Source: XYB1-FULL-44-23 sp964502885 (lineage in GTDB: Bacteria > Patescibacteriota > Microgenomatia > CAZETR01 > Amesbacteraceae). From it: 64,000 bases of DNA. The stretch is from contig CAZCXU010000003.1 of the NCBI GenBank assembly GCA_964502885.1, positions 23,922 to 87,921 of the forward strand, given 5' to 3'. Shown here piece by piece: positions 43,988 through 52,933 of this stretch; position 1 is the first letter of the stretch; each line of letters starts with the position of its first letter. The position numbers were made by a program, and so were the translations under genes. The notes below the pieces were generated by a model. It ran no database searches. It was not told where the DNA came from and was given only the letters and a program-made list of their open reading frames with translations.

Positions 43988-44031
43988 ACCGCTCGCGTGT
44001 TTAGTGATTCTCACTTCCGGAGCGGTTTTTT
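43988..44031 (+). terminator. intrinsic terminator after rplJL
   Basis: ACCGCTC (43988-43994) pairs with GAGCGGT (44020-44026), then a T run to 44031. The 44032-44299 stretch beyond holds no gene I can support. Confidence 0.8.
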
Positions 44032-44299
44032 CGTGGCATTCGAATCAGGTTCTCAATTTTGAGTCACAAAGTTTTGCATGGCATCAACTTCACAAAAACG
44101 AGGAGAAACATTCACGAACGAAGTTTGCAACAGCTATACAAAACCGTACCACTTTTTATGTCACTTTCTAGTAATGCTTTTTTATACAAATCAAGATTCT
44201 CAATCTTCAATTTCGAAGCTTTGCAAAGCATCAGCTTTGCGAAAACGAAAAAATAAAGATCGCGAAGAAAGTGAGCGACAAAAGATCCAGAATTTAGAC

Positions 44300-45304
44300 T
44301 TACTTTCTCGTTATCGATTTTTTGTATAAATCTAAATTCTCAATCGCAATCCCGGTTCCCTTTACCACACAAAGCAATGGGTCATCAGCCACATGACAGG
44401 GTACTCCTGTCACTTCCGTCATAAACTTATCAAAATTTCGCAAGGATGAAGTTCCTCCACTCATCACTATTCCTTTATCAATAATGTCCGAGGCTAATTC
44501 AGGCGGAGTTTCTTCCAATACTCCCTTAGCTGCACCAACAATCTGTAACAATGTCGGTCGAATGGCCTCAGTTATCTCTGTTGAAGATACAATGATCCCC
44601 CGAGGTAAACCAGTCACCAAGTCCCTACCTTTCACCTCCATAACCTGCATTTCATTTAGTAGCGTAGCCGATCCTATCTTCAGCTTCACATCCTCAGCAG
44701 TTGTCTCTCCTATGAGAAGATTGTGTTTTTTTCTCATATAGGTGGAGATAGCTTCATCTACCTTGTTTCCCGCCACCCTTACACTCTTATGCACCACGAC
44801 CCCACCCAATGAAATGACAGCCGCCTCCGCAGATCCCCCTCCGATGTCAATTATCATATTCCCGGAAGCAGCTGCTATCGGCAATTTTGCGCCAATTGCT
44901 GCCGCCAATGGTTCATCAATCAGATAAGCCATTTTTGCCCCAGCCGATAAAGTCGCATCCAATACCGCTCGCCTCTCAACTTGAGTCACTCCAGCAGGAA
45001 CACAAATCATTACTTCAGGCTTAAACAGAAACACCCGACCGCAGACTTTTTGAATAAAATATCTAAGCATTGCTTCCGTAACCCGATAATCCGCAATCAC
45101 GCCATCTCTCATCGGTCTTGAAGCCGTGATATTTCCCGGTGTCCTGCCCAACATTTCTTTCGCTTCATTTCCCACCGCCACCACCCGGCCGTCTTCATTT
45201 CCTACTGCCACAACTGTCGGTTCATTGAGTATTATTCCTTTTCCGGCAGCCCACACCACACTGTTTGCGGTTCCCAGATCGATACCTATTCTAGTTGAAA
45301 ACAT
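44300..45304 (-). CDS. mreB: MreB/actin-like protein (copy 2)
   Basis: 334 residues from ATG 45304 (MFSTRIGIDLGTANSVVWAA); an upstream TTG would add 5. Actin-fold motifs are intact (NMIIDIGGGSAEAAVISLGG; VMSGGTSSLRNFDKFM). It differs widely from copy 1 at 11297-12379 and lacks the long N-terminal segment. No wall genes sit beside it. AGAATTTAGA near the stop and TCTAAATTCT 40 nt inside form an inverted repeat over the end of the gene. Confidence 0.9.
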   Translation of the reverse strand: MFSTRIGIDLGTANSVVWAAGKGIILNEPTVVAVGNEDGRVVAVGNEAKEMLGRTPGNITASRPMRDGVIADYRVTEAMLRYFIQKVCGRVFLFKPEVMICVPAGVTQVERRAVLDATLSAGAKMAYLIDEPLAAAIGAKLPIAAASGNMIIDIGGGSAEAAVISLGGVVVHKSVRVAGNKVDEAISTYMRKKHNLLIGETTAEDVKLKIGSATLLNEMQVMEVKGRDLVTGLPRGIIVSSTEITEAIRPTLLQIVGAAKGVLEETPPELASDIIDKGIVMSGGTSSLRNFDKFMTEVTGVPCHVADDPLLCVVKGTGIAIENLDLYKKSITRK

Positions 45305-45363
45305 CAGGCAAGGACCCAATTACTAACTCGGATCGACATGATTAAATGATAAAATCAGACAAT

Positions 45364-46656
45364 ATGCAAGGTATCGTAAAAGCCAGACTGGTATCTTTCA
45401 TCGCCGGAATCGTATTTGTCGCAGTCGTCACTCCCATCGTCATTTTTTTCGCCAGAGGTTACCGCCCTGACCTACAAACCGGAAAAATCAGCATAACCGG
45501 AGTACTCACCATACAATCTTTCCCTGACAATGCCCAGGTTTACATCAATTCCCAACTTCAAAACTTAGTCACAGAGGGAGACATCAATCTTTTACCTGGT
45601 TCATACTTAGTTGAAGTTCGCAAAGAAGGCTACCAAAACTGGTCAAAACATATCACAATACATCAGGAAATCGTCACCTCACTAAACGCCAGATTATTCC
45701 CCACCATTCCCACTCTCAAAGCCGTCTCCTCACAAGGGGCTTCTATCCCAACACTTTCCCCTGATGGCACTAAGGTGGCGTACGTCAGTAAAAATAATCA
45801 AATCTATTTATTGGATCTGAATGAATCGCCGCTTGGTATACTCAATCGCGACGCAAAGTTGATCAGCACTCTACCCCAGCCCATTCTTTCTACTTCTCAG
45901 ATTATCTGGTCACCTGACGCTCGTCAATTGCTTCTCACGCATTTGGCACCAAGTACCTCTAGTACTGATTCTGCGTATTTAATTGATATCAGCAACCAGA
46001 CTTACACCATCGCTACCACCAACATCAGCAATCTTCTGGACACCTGGAATACCCGCACTAAAACAAAAGAAGATCAGAAACTCGCCGCACTGCCACTACC
46101 CCTGCAGGAGATAGTTTCCTCATCAGCCGCAAATCTAATCTGGTCTCCAGATGAAAACAAACTGCTATATACAGCCACAGCCTCAGCTGAAATTCCTTTT
46201 CCTCTCAAACGCCAGCTTCCGGGCAGCAGCACCCAGACACAAAATCGCCTACTCACGACCGGTAAAGTCTATGTCTACGACCTGGAAGAAGATCGCAATT
46301 TTGAAATTACTCTGGATCACCTTTTACCCTCCCCCACACCCACAACCGTATCCAAAAAGTCACTCAAAGTTTCCCCTCTGACAAAAACAACAACTTATGT
46401 CCAAAATGCCATTCACCCCAGCGGCTGGAAGTGGTTTCCCACATCTTCCCATCTCTACCGTGTCGAAAAAGATCGGATAACTATCATCGAGTATGACAAC
46501 CAGAACCCCACCACCGTCTATTCCGGACCCTTATCCGACGCTATAGCCCTCCCCTATCCTTCCGGCAAACAAATGCTGCTCTTGACTGTCATAAATCCCT
46601 CCCCCCAAGCCGCCGCAATCTCTCTGCCAAATCTCTACGCCCTCAGCTTGAAATGA
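45364..46656 (+). CDS. PEGA-domain membrane-anchored protein with beta-propeller-like body
   Basis: 430 residues from ATG 45364, 8 nt after TAAAAT; an in-frame ATG at 45346 overlaps that box. One membrane helix (FIAGIVFVAVVTPIVIFFAR), then a PEGA domain (TIQSFPDNAQVYINSQL; LLPGSYLVEVRKEGYQNWSK). The rest has repeated SPDG/SPDAR/SPDENK turns (PTLSPDGTKVAYVSKNN; IIWSPDARQLLLTHLA; LIWSPDENKLLYTATA), like WD40/TolB propeller blades. Outside-facing; PEGA domains often occur in surface proteins. Function unknown. Confidence 0.78.
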   Translation: MQGIVKARLVSFIAGIVFVAVVTPIVIFFARGYRPDLQTGKISITGVLTIQSFPDNAQVYINSQLQNLVTEGDINLLPGSYLVEVRKEGYQNWSKHITIHQEIVTSLNARLFPTIPTLKAVSSQGASIPTLSPDGTKVAYVSKNNQIYLLDLNESPLGILNRDAKLISTLPQPILSTSQIIWSPDARQLLLTHLAPSTSSTDSAYLIDISNQTYTIATTNISNLLDTWNTRTKTKEDQKLAALPLPLQEIVSSSAANLIWSPDENKLLYTATASAEIPFPLKRQLPGSSTQTQNRLLTTGKVYVYDLEEDRNFEITLDHLLPSPTPTTVSKKSLKVSPLTKTTTYVQNAIHPSGWKWFPTSSHLYRVEKDRITIIEYDNQNPTTVYSGPLSDAIALPYPSGKQMLLLTVINPSPQAAAISLPNLYALSLK

Positions 46657-46705
46657 ACTTGTCAGCTTGGTGACATCTAGCACAAAGAAGCTTTAGTACA
46701 TATTG

Positions 46706-46777
46706 TCGGGGTGGAGGGAATTGAACCCTCTGGCTCTGCGTCCCGAACGCAGCATGATACCGGTTCACTACACCCCG
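46706..46777 (-). tRNA. tRNA-Pro(CGG)
   Basis: 72 nt on the minus strand: acceptor CGGGGTG with CACCCCG, anticodon arm CTGCG-TTCGGGA-CGCAG (anticodon CGG), T-arm GAGGG-TTCAATT-CCCTC, discriminator A. No repeat copies nearby. Confidence 0.94.
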
Positions 46778-46886
46778 AGATACACATATTTTACGCTATC
46801 ACTGGCCTACTGATAACCCCAGTCCACCGACAACTACAGCTCTCCTATAAAGAAAGGTATAATTGATATGGGTTTCCTTTGATTTT

Positions 46887-47055
46887 GCCTCCATAGCTCA
46901 ACAGATAGAGCAATCCCGTCCTTTGAAAAAAGAGTGTCCTCGTAGCTCAATGGACAGAGCAGAGGTTTCCTAAACCTCCGATGCAGGTTCGATTCCTGCC
47001 GGGGACACCCTTTTTTCAAAAGCGTTAGCGCCAGGGCACCTTCCTTCTGGAGGCA
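46887..47055 (+). pseudogene. split tRNA relic enclosing tRNA-Arg
   Basis: GCCTCCA (46887-46893) and TGGAGGC (47048-47054) make a perfect 7-bp acceptor stem with discriminator A. After the 5' half comes a good D-arm, GCTC-AACAGATA-GAGC, then CCGTC-CTTTGAA, which would read as an anticodon arm with TTG (Gln). The 3' anticodon strand is missing and the T-arm is poor. The space between holds the whole tRNA-Arg on a helix TTTGAAAAAAG (46922-46932) with CTTTTTTCAAA (47010-47020). Either a broken tRNA-Gln or a nested tRNA. Confidence 0.5.
46934..47009 (+). tRNA. tRNA-Arg(CCT)
   Basis: 76 nt: acceptor GTGTCCT with GGGACAC, D-arm AGCTCAATGGACAGAGC, anticodon arm GAGGT-TTCCTAA-ACCTC (anticodon CCT), T-arm GCAGG-TTCGATT-CCTGC. 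Followed directly by a T run. Confidence 0.94.
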
Positions 47056-47542
47056 CAATATGGCAAAATCAATAGAGTTAACCCCGACCCTAAATCTCAA
47101 TTCCATCACGCGAGGTATAGAAAATTCCATTTGATGTTCTGAGCCGAGACACAGAAAGATGAGGCACAAATCACGAACACAGTGATATGCCAAAAAAAGG
47201 CCTCGAATGTCAGCAAGACAGAGCAAGGATCAACACGACAACCTGACCGAACCAAAAATCCATAGCGCAGTCGTCCGCCTATGTCCGCAAATCCCCAGCC
47301 ACTTCCACAAAATTGCGAAACAACTGTAAACTACTAGTTATCTGCGCCCAAAAATTTGGTTTCATACATAAATCAAGCTCAGAATTCTGACTTATAGTAT
47401 CTTGGGGGGATTGTTCGCAGTTTGATTCAAATTTTTTGATTGCCATACTTCCATAGAACCACTTTCAAAAAACACTGTCAATAGGCAAACACCAAAAAAA
47501 TTACTCATTCTCAAAATTAGCCTTGACCAAAATACTATAAGT
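47056..47542. other. 487-bp intergenic stretch, no gene seen
   Basis: No open frame with coding character on either strand and no tRNA or repeat that I can recognise. AT-rich towards 47400-47540, downstream of ndk. Confidence 0.6.
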
Positions 47543-48178
47543 TTACTTTTTCCCTTTTACCAAATCGCGAAAAGCATCTTCCCACTCCCGGCTGTATAAA
47601 ATCTCATCAATAGCCAGATTGTAATCATATATCTCTTCCTTTGTGAACCAGATTTTAATTTCCGTCTCCGCCTCTTCTACAGAACCTGAAGCATGAGCCA
47701 GATTCCTTACAGCCCGAACATCTTCATCAGCTATGAAATACGAATCAATCGTGTAATCAGCGGTGATGCTGCCCACATCCGCAGACAACGGATTGGTACC
47801 TCCGCGAATCTTGCGCACATGCGTTATTGCATGAGCCCCTTCTACAATCATCACCACCACCGGTCCACCGGTCAAATACCTGACTAGCTTCTTTTGAATA
47901 TCTTTAGCAATATCAATCGGATCCTTATTCAAATCGATCCCCTTTTCCTTATAAGCTGCAATTGTCTTCTCACCCAAAGCTCTAGCCGCATGTTCCGGCT
48001 GATCATAGTGCTTCTCAGCCATATCTGTACTTGGCCAAACCATCTTCATAGCCGCAATCTTCAACCCTTTTCTCTCAAAACGGGAAATTATCTCGCCCAC
48101 CAGACCTCTCTGCACACCATCGGGCTTAATAATCACCAAGCTACGTTCAGAAAACTTCTTCTTTCCGCTCATATTCAA
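47543..48178 (-). CDS. ndk: nucleoside diphosphate kinase with insertion
   Basis: Makes NTPs and dNTPs from diphosphates. 211 residues, about 70 more than usual. ERSLVIIKPDGVQRGLVGEI opens the fold; the active-site histidine is in NLAHASGSVEEAETEIKIWF, with Gly-Ser where most have SDS. An insertion after residue 60 (YKEKGIDLNKDPIDIAKDIQ) and a C-terminal extension (EEIYDYNLAIDEILYSREWE) explain the length. Follows the M16 peptidase gene by 12 nt. Confidence 0.92.
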   Translation of the reverse strand: MNMSGKKKFSERSLVIIKPDGVQRGLVGEIISRFERKGLKIAAMKMVWPSTDMAEKHYDQPEHAARALGEKTIAAYKEKGIDLNKDPIDIAKDIQKKLVRYLTGGPVVVMIVEGAHAITHVRKIRGGTNPLSADVGSITADYTIDSYFIADEDVRAVRNLAHASGSVEEAETEIKIWFTKEEIYDYNLAIDEILYSREWEDAFRDLVKGKK

Positions 48179-48190
48179 ACTGAAGATATT

Positions 48191-49480
48191 TTATCTCCCT
48201 TTTTCTATTTTTGCCAGCGTCTCACTAACTCTTGTCTCCTCGATCCCTCCCACCACGGCCAAATTCATATTCTCAGCTCTAAAAAGCTCCCTCGCCACCA
48301 TTTGAATCTGTTCCGCATTAACCCCCATCAATCTAGATAAAACCATATCGTAATCTAACATACTGTCCGGTCTATCCAAAGCCTGTCTGGCATAATATTC
48401 CATTACTGAGATTGGATTCTCTTTTGAAAAAATTAACCTGCCTCTAAGTTTCTCTTTTGCTGCATTCAAATCCCCATCAGTAAGCGGCACCTCAGTCAGT
48501 CGCTGCATTTCCTCCCATACAGCCTCAACTGCGCTTTCAAACTTATTTTCCGCTACCCCGGCATACACACTCCATACCCCGGTATCCTGCATATGCACCC
48601 CAGCAGCATGCACTGTATAACACAATCCCCGTTTTTCTCTCAGCTCAGTAAACAATCTACTGGACAGCCCCTCACCTAAATAAGATGTCAGCACCGCCAA
48701 CGCAAATCTCCTTTCATTTTGGGTCCCAAATGTGCGGCACCCCAACTCAAAATGAGCTTGCTCAGCCGTCTTCTTTTTATAAAATTTGAATCTGGAACCC
48801 GCTGTGGGGCTGACCAACGCCTCAAATTCGCGACCGCTGTTAGAAGGCACCTGAGAAAACCACTGCTCTATCTGCCCTCTTACCGCCTCCACATCACTAA
48901 TCTTTCCCGCCAACACTACAACCAGTTTGCCTGCCACATACTGCTCAGTATGATATTTCACAAAATCATCCCTTTTGAGAGATCTGATTACCTCAGGAGT
49001 TCCCAGCACTGTCATCCCCAAAGGATTATTCTGATACAACATCTCCATTAAAACTTCGGAAACAATTTCATCAGGCTGGTCCTCTCTGCGATTTATCTCC
49101 TCTATAATTACGCCCTTTTCGATTTCCAGGTCCATTTCCGGAAACAGAGGGTACAACGCCAACTCCTTGACCACTTCTAATCCCTCTTTCCACCTATCAG
49201 CTGGGATCTTGCACCAATAAGCAGTAGCATCCACGTCCGTCCAGGCGTTCTGAATCGCCCCCAATCCCTCCAAATAACTCGTCTGAGCATGTGAAGGAAA
49301 CTTCTTAGTGCCCTTAAAAACCATATGTTCTAGAAAATGCGAGATTCCGTTTATCTGTCTTGATTCATAACGACTTCCAGTCTGCACATACGTCCCCACC
49401 GCAATGCTCTCAACTCCATACATCGGCACCAGCACTACCCTTACCCCATTCGCCAATCTTTCAAGTCTTACACTTTCCAT
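48191..49480 (-). CDS. M16-family zinc peptidase
   Basis: 429 residues. The inverted zinc motif HFLEH lies in GISHFLEHMVFKGTKKFPSH near 45-64, with the distal glutamate in EIEKGVIIEEINRREDQPDE near 120. The second, inactive-like half has ELREKRGLCYTVHAAG (R...Y substrate-binding pair) near 283. Single-ring M16B form as in processing-peptidase-like bacterial enzymes. Between argS (4-nt gap) and ndk. Confidence 0.92.
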   Translation of the reverse strand: MESVRLERLANGVRVVLVPMYGVESIAVGTYVQTGSRYESRQINGISHFLEHMVFKGTKKFPSHAQTSYLEGLGAIQNAWTDVDATAYWCKIPADRWKEGLEVVKELALYPLFPEMDLEIEKGVIIEEINRREDQPDEIVSEVLMEMLYQNNPLGMTVLGTPEVIRSLKRDDFVKYHTEQYVAGKLVVVLAGKISDVEAVRGQIEQWFSQVPSNSGREFEALVSPTAGSRFKFYKKKTAEQAHFELGCRTFGTQNERRFALAVLTSYLGEGLSSRLFTELREKRGLCYTVHAAGVHMQDTGVWSVYAGVAENKFESAVEAVWEEMQRLTEVPLTDGDLNAAKEKLRGRLIFSKENPISVMEYYARQALDRPDSMLDYDMVLSRLMGVNAEQIQMVARELFRAENMNLAVVGGIEETRVSETLAKIEKGR

Positions 49481-49483
49481 ACT

Positions 49484-51166
49484 CTACATCCTCTTTAGCG
49501 GTGTAATTGCTAACAATTTGAGGCTGTTCTCCAACACTTGTGCCACGGCCTTTGTCAGCGTCAGACGCAGTTCTACCGAGGCTGAATTATCAGCACCCAA
49601 TATAGAGTGCTGATTATAAAATGTATTAAATCTGGTAGCCAACTCATAAGCATAGGCACAAACCAAACTGGGATTCATATCAAGTGCCGCCCCGGAAGTC
49701 ACCTCTTCAAATCGCGACAGCCACCTCACCAGTCCAACTTCCAAAGGATTAAATTCCTGATCCGACTCTAAGCTGGAGGTGTATTTTTCCGCATCCGCCT
49801 TAGCCAACACACTAAGAGCCCTGGCGTATGTATACTGAATATATGGTCCAGAGTTACCCTCTGTATCTACAGATTGTTTGATATCAAAAGCCACGTTCTG
49901 CTTTGGATTTACTTTCAAAACCGAATATTTAACAGCCGCCAAGGTCACGGCTTCATCAATATCAGGACTTTTACGCACCGGCAAATTTTCCTTAACTTCA
50001 TCCAAAAGCCCATCCACGGTCAGCACATCTCCCGTACGCGAAGAGATCTTTCTGCCCACCAGATTCACCATACCCATAGGCAAGTGATACTCTTTGCCCG
50101 CAAACTTAGGCTCCAGCAGCTCTATGGCCTTGAGCACCACGGCAAAGTATCCCGTCTGCTCGTTAGCCACCACATGCACACACAGGTCGAATGCAAATTG
50201 GCGATACTGTTCAAACGCAAGCGCCATCTCTTTACCTTCATATGTGGGATTTCCATCTGCCGTTACAAACACCCGTTTGTGTAAACCATACTTTTCTCCA
50301 TCAAAAATCACCGCCCCTTCACTGCGCTCAAATAGCTTTCCCTCATTTTCCAAAACCAACTCCTTCCCTCTCTCTGCCACGTCAGACTCAAAAAACAACC
50401 GGTCAAACTTTGTCCCAAATCGTTCATAAAATGACTTATAGTAGTCCAGACTCCATTGGCGTGTTCTTTGATAAATTTGCCATAAATCAGCATCTTTTAC
50501 ATATAGCTTTTTGTTCAACTCATCAATCTCCCCCTTAAATTCTTCGTACCCCCGATTCCCCTCTACATAACCCTCTCCCAATAAATGTGCTTTGGCCACA
50601 TCATCCAATTGTTCCGCGTCATCCCAGGAAATCCCCCGCAGCTTCATCAAACGAAGTGTCCCCCAAATTGCCTTCGCGACATGCGGACCAATATCCCCCT
50701 GATAATTGGCTCGAAAAACTGTCGCGCCAGCATTTTCAAATAATCGCGCCAGAGCTTCGCCGGTAATCAAGGTTCTCATATGTCCTACATGTAACTCCTT
50801 ATGGGTATTCGGATGAGCAAACTCCACCATCTGCTTACGGCCAGCCAACACATGGTTCTTTCCCCAATCCTCACCCTTTTGTAAGCCATTCACTACTGTG
50901 GCATACAAACTCGCAGGAGGAACACAAAAATTTATAAAACCTGGCCCATCCACCTGAGCCGCCCCCACCTCTCTGACAAAACCCTCATCACCATTTATCA
51001 AGTTCACAATCTTCTCAGCCAATTGCCTCCCACCCCTCAGCTTTAGAGCAATATTTGTAGCATACTCGCCGTAAGTCTCATTCGCCGGATGCTCTAAGTT
51101 TACCAAACCCACCGCCTCCGGCCAGGCTTGTTCTATCTTCTTCCTTATAGTATCTTGTATTTGCAT
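49484..51166 (-). CDS. argS: arginyl-tRNA synthetase
   Basis: 560 residues. N-terminal Add-1 domain, then VEFAHPNTHKELHVGHMRTL with HVGH as the HIGH motif near 120-130. The KMSKS loop is reduced to KISSR in NLVGRKISSRTGDVLT near 376. C-terminal anticodon-binding helices end LKLLAITPLKRM, normal for class I ArgRS. A tRNA-Arg(CCT) lies 2.5 kb away. Confidence 0.95.
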   Translation of the reverse strand: MQIQDTIRKKIEQAWPEAVGLVNLEHPANETYGEYATNIALKLRGGRQLAEKIVNLINGDEGFVREVGAAQVDGPGFINFCVPPASLYATVVNGLQKGEDWGKNHVLAGRKQMVEFAHPNTHKELHVGHMRTLITGEALARLFENAGATVFRANYQGDIGPHVAKAIWGTLRLMKLRGISWDDAEQLDDVAKAHLLGEGYVEGNRGYEEFKGEIDELNKKLYVKDADLWQIYQRTRQWSLDYYKSFYERFGTKFDRLFFESDVAERGKELVLENEGKLFERSEGAVIFDGEKYGLHKRVFVTADGNPTYEGKEMALAFEQYRQFAFDLCVHVVANEQTGYFAVVLKAIELLEPKFAGKEYHLPMGMVNLVGRKISSRTGDVLTVDGLLDEVKENLPVRKSPDIDEAVTLAAVKYSVLKVNPKQNVAFDIKQSVDTEGNSGPYIQYTYARALSVLAKADAEKYTSSLESDQEFNPLEVGLVRWLSRFEEVTSGAALDMNPSLVCAYAYELATRFNTFYNQHSILGADNSASVELRLTLTKAVAQVLENSLKLLAITPLKRM

Positions 51167-51314
51167 AATTTATTTGGTGTGGCTACATTCTAAACCAGCC
51201 CGCCCCATAACTCCACAGGCTGGAAATACGTTCTTCAGATAATATAAAAATCCATTTGGCACTCATTTAAAAGATCTGATAACAGGCATCAAACAGATTG
51301 ATATATAGGCAAAA

Positions 51315-52664
51315 TCACCGACCAGCCTGTCGTGATCTATCACGCAAATCAGGCTGTCCAGAAATCGGCACAGAATTATCCTGGAACCTCACCACAACAC
51401 CGGGATTTATCATTTTAACCGGCACCAGTCCTTCTCTGAGTTTATCTTCAGCCGTCATCTGTACTGGTACCATCTGTTCAGGGTGTAAAGTATAAACCGT
51501 TTCTACCACCCCATTAGAGCTGGTTGCTATTTCCCTCGTCATCTGAACGGCTACATTCCCCTTGTCTGCCCACTCGTCAATGATTTTGACTGTTTTTTCA
51601 TCATCAAGCAGTATTTGCACTGAGCTATCGCCAGTAAACAATAAGGATGTATTATCATCACTCCAAAACCCCCTCATCCCGACCATATATACGGCCCCCG
51701 GCACACCCAGATTCTGGTTCAGAACGTCTAGGGCAGGCACCGTTTTCGCCTGTTTCATCTCATATACAACTTTGCCGCTCTCATCGGTTTTACCAGGCAC
51801 CAACACCTCCATGCCGGGCAAAACACCCAATACTTTCAGATGACTATACTCGGCATCTCTCCATGTACCTATCTGTTTCTCCATCCCCAAAGGCAATACC
51901 AAATTATTCAAACCGGCACCGACCACCAATCCCTCCTCATCTGCCGCAACCATTCCTCCAGCCGCATCTTGTTTGACAATATCTGTCTTTACCCTCCGCC
52001 CGCTTTCAACAAGTGAAACTTCCCCGCGAATCGCATGTGCTGCATCTATACCCACTCCCACACCGGCAACTCTCACTACTTTAACAGGTTGTCCGTCTTT
52101 CCCCTCATAATCCCACCTTACCATCAAGTCCCCCTCTTTTTGTGTAACTTCTACTGCTCTGGCAACCACTTCTGCTGCCAAAGGTTCCTTGCCCTTTTTC
52201 AAGTACACCACCTCCGGCTTAACCATTGACCGATCACTCACCTCAGCAAGCTGGCCATTATCTCCTTTTCTGTATACATGCTGATCAAAAATCACCGGCT
52301 CAATGCCTGGCTGCGTAGCCAACTCCGGCAAACGCTTCATTGTAGCGGCCGCAAATTCGCCACTAGAAAGCTTGTGAACTTTCAACTCTATTGGCGCAAT
52401 TAGCCCATCAACCCCCCACAACTCATTTTCAAAAGGGCGCATCTTTTTTACCTCTACTGTCAAAATTGCTTCACCCACAGCTCTGAGGTCTTTCTTTTCT
52501 TCTGCACCGGCACTTTCTTGGAATCCTGACCTACCCTCTGGCTTAGATTTGGGACTAAGTACCACCGCCGCTGCCGCACTCGCCGACTTCTCCAAAAACT
52601 TCCTCCGGGTAAAAAACATCTCCTGAAGCCTAGTTATTACCCCCTCGCCTCCTGATTCATTCAT
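51315..52664 (-). CDS. Tat-signal exported hypothetical protein
   Basis: 449 residues. FTRRKFLEKSASAAAAVVLS (residues 18-37) is a twin-arginine signal with a short hydrophobic core. The mature part is beta-rich and without cysteines (KPEVVYLKKGKEPLAAEVVA; LVVGAGLNNLVLPLGMEKQI). No catalytic motif recognised and no C-terminal anchor. It lies 5 nt after atpC on the same strand, so it may be read through from the ATPase operon. Confidence 0.65.
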   Translation of the reverse strand: MNESGGEGVITRLQEMFFTRRKFLEKSASAAAAVVLSPKSKPEGRSGFQESAGAEEKKDLRAVGEAILTVEVKKMRPFENELWGVDGLIAPIELKVHKLSSGEFAAATMKRLPELATQPGIEPVIFDQHVYRKGDNGQLAEVSDRSMVKPEVVYLKKGKEPLAAEVVARAVEVTQKEGDLMVRWDYEGKDGQPVKVVRVAGVGVGIDAAHAIRGEVSLVESGRRVKTDIVKQDAAGGMVAADEEGLVVGAGLNNLVLPLGMEKQIGTWRDAEYSHLKVLGVLPGMEVLVPGKTDESGKVVYEMKQAKTVPALDVLNQNLGVPGAVYMVGMRGFWSDDNTSLLFTGDSSVQILLDDEKTVKIIDEWADKGNVAVQMTREIATSSNGVVETVYTLHPEQMVPVQMTAEDKLREGLVPVKMINPGVVVRFQDNSVPISGQPDLRDRSRQAGR

Positions 52665-52669
52665 AAATA

Positions 52670-52933
52670 CTACACTTTACTCACTCCCAAAAACACTTTA
52701 ACAGTATTATTCTCTACCATCATCACTCCATTATCAACATTCATCTCATCCACTCTGCCATCTCCCCTTTTCAACACAACCTTATTCACTATCATGGAAA
52801 CAAAATTCGTATGAAAAGGCAATACATCAAAAGGTCCGACCAGATTATAAGACGATACCGCCGACAGCTCTCCATCAAATACCAATCCCTGCCGGTTGCG
52901 CACTTCTACATGTAGGCTTGGTTTATCAGCCAT
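52670..52933 (-). CDS. atpC: ATP synthase F1 epsilon subunit, short form
   Basis: 87 residues from ATG 52933 (MADKPSLHVEVRNRQGLVFD), overlapping the atpD stop by 8 nt; an upstream ATG at 53002 would add a non-conserved basic stretch. Only the N-terminal beta-sandwich is present (DVLPFHTNFVSMIV; GVMMVENNTVKVFLG). The C-terminal two-helix hairpin that inhibits hydrolysis in other bacteria is absent. Confidence 0.82.
   Translation of the reverse strand: MADKPSLHVEVRNRQGLVFDGELSAVSSYNLVGPFDVLPFHTNFVSMIVNKVVLKRGDGRVDEMNVDNGVMMVENNTVKVFLGVSKV

Noticed and set aside
46834..47226. Minus-strand open frame of 130 codons
   Set aside because: Covers tRNA-Arg and the outer tRNA relic in antisense; composition is not coding.
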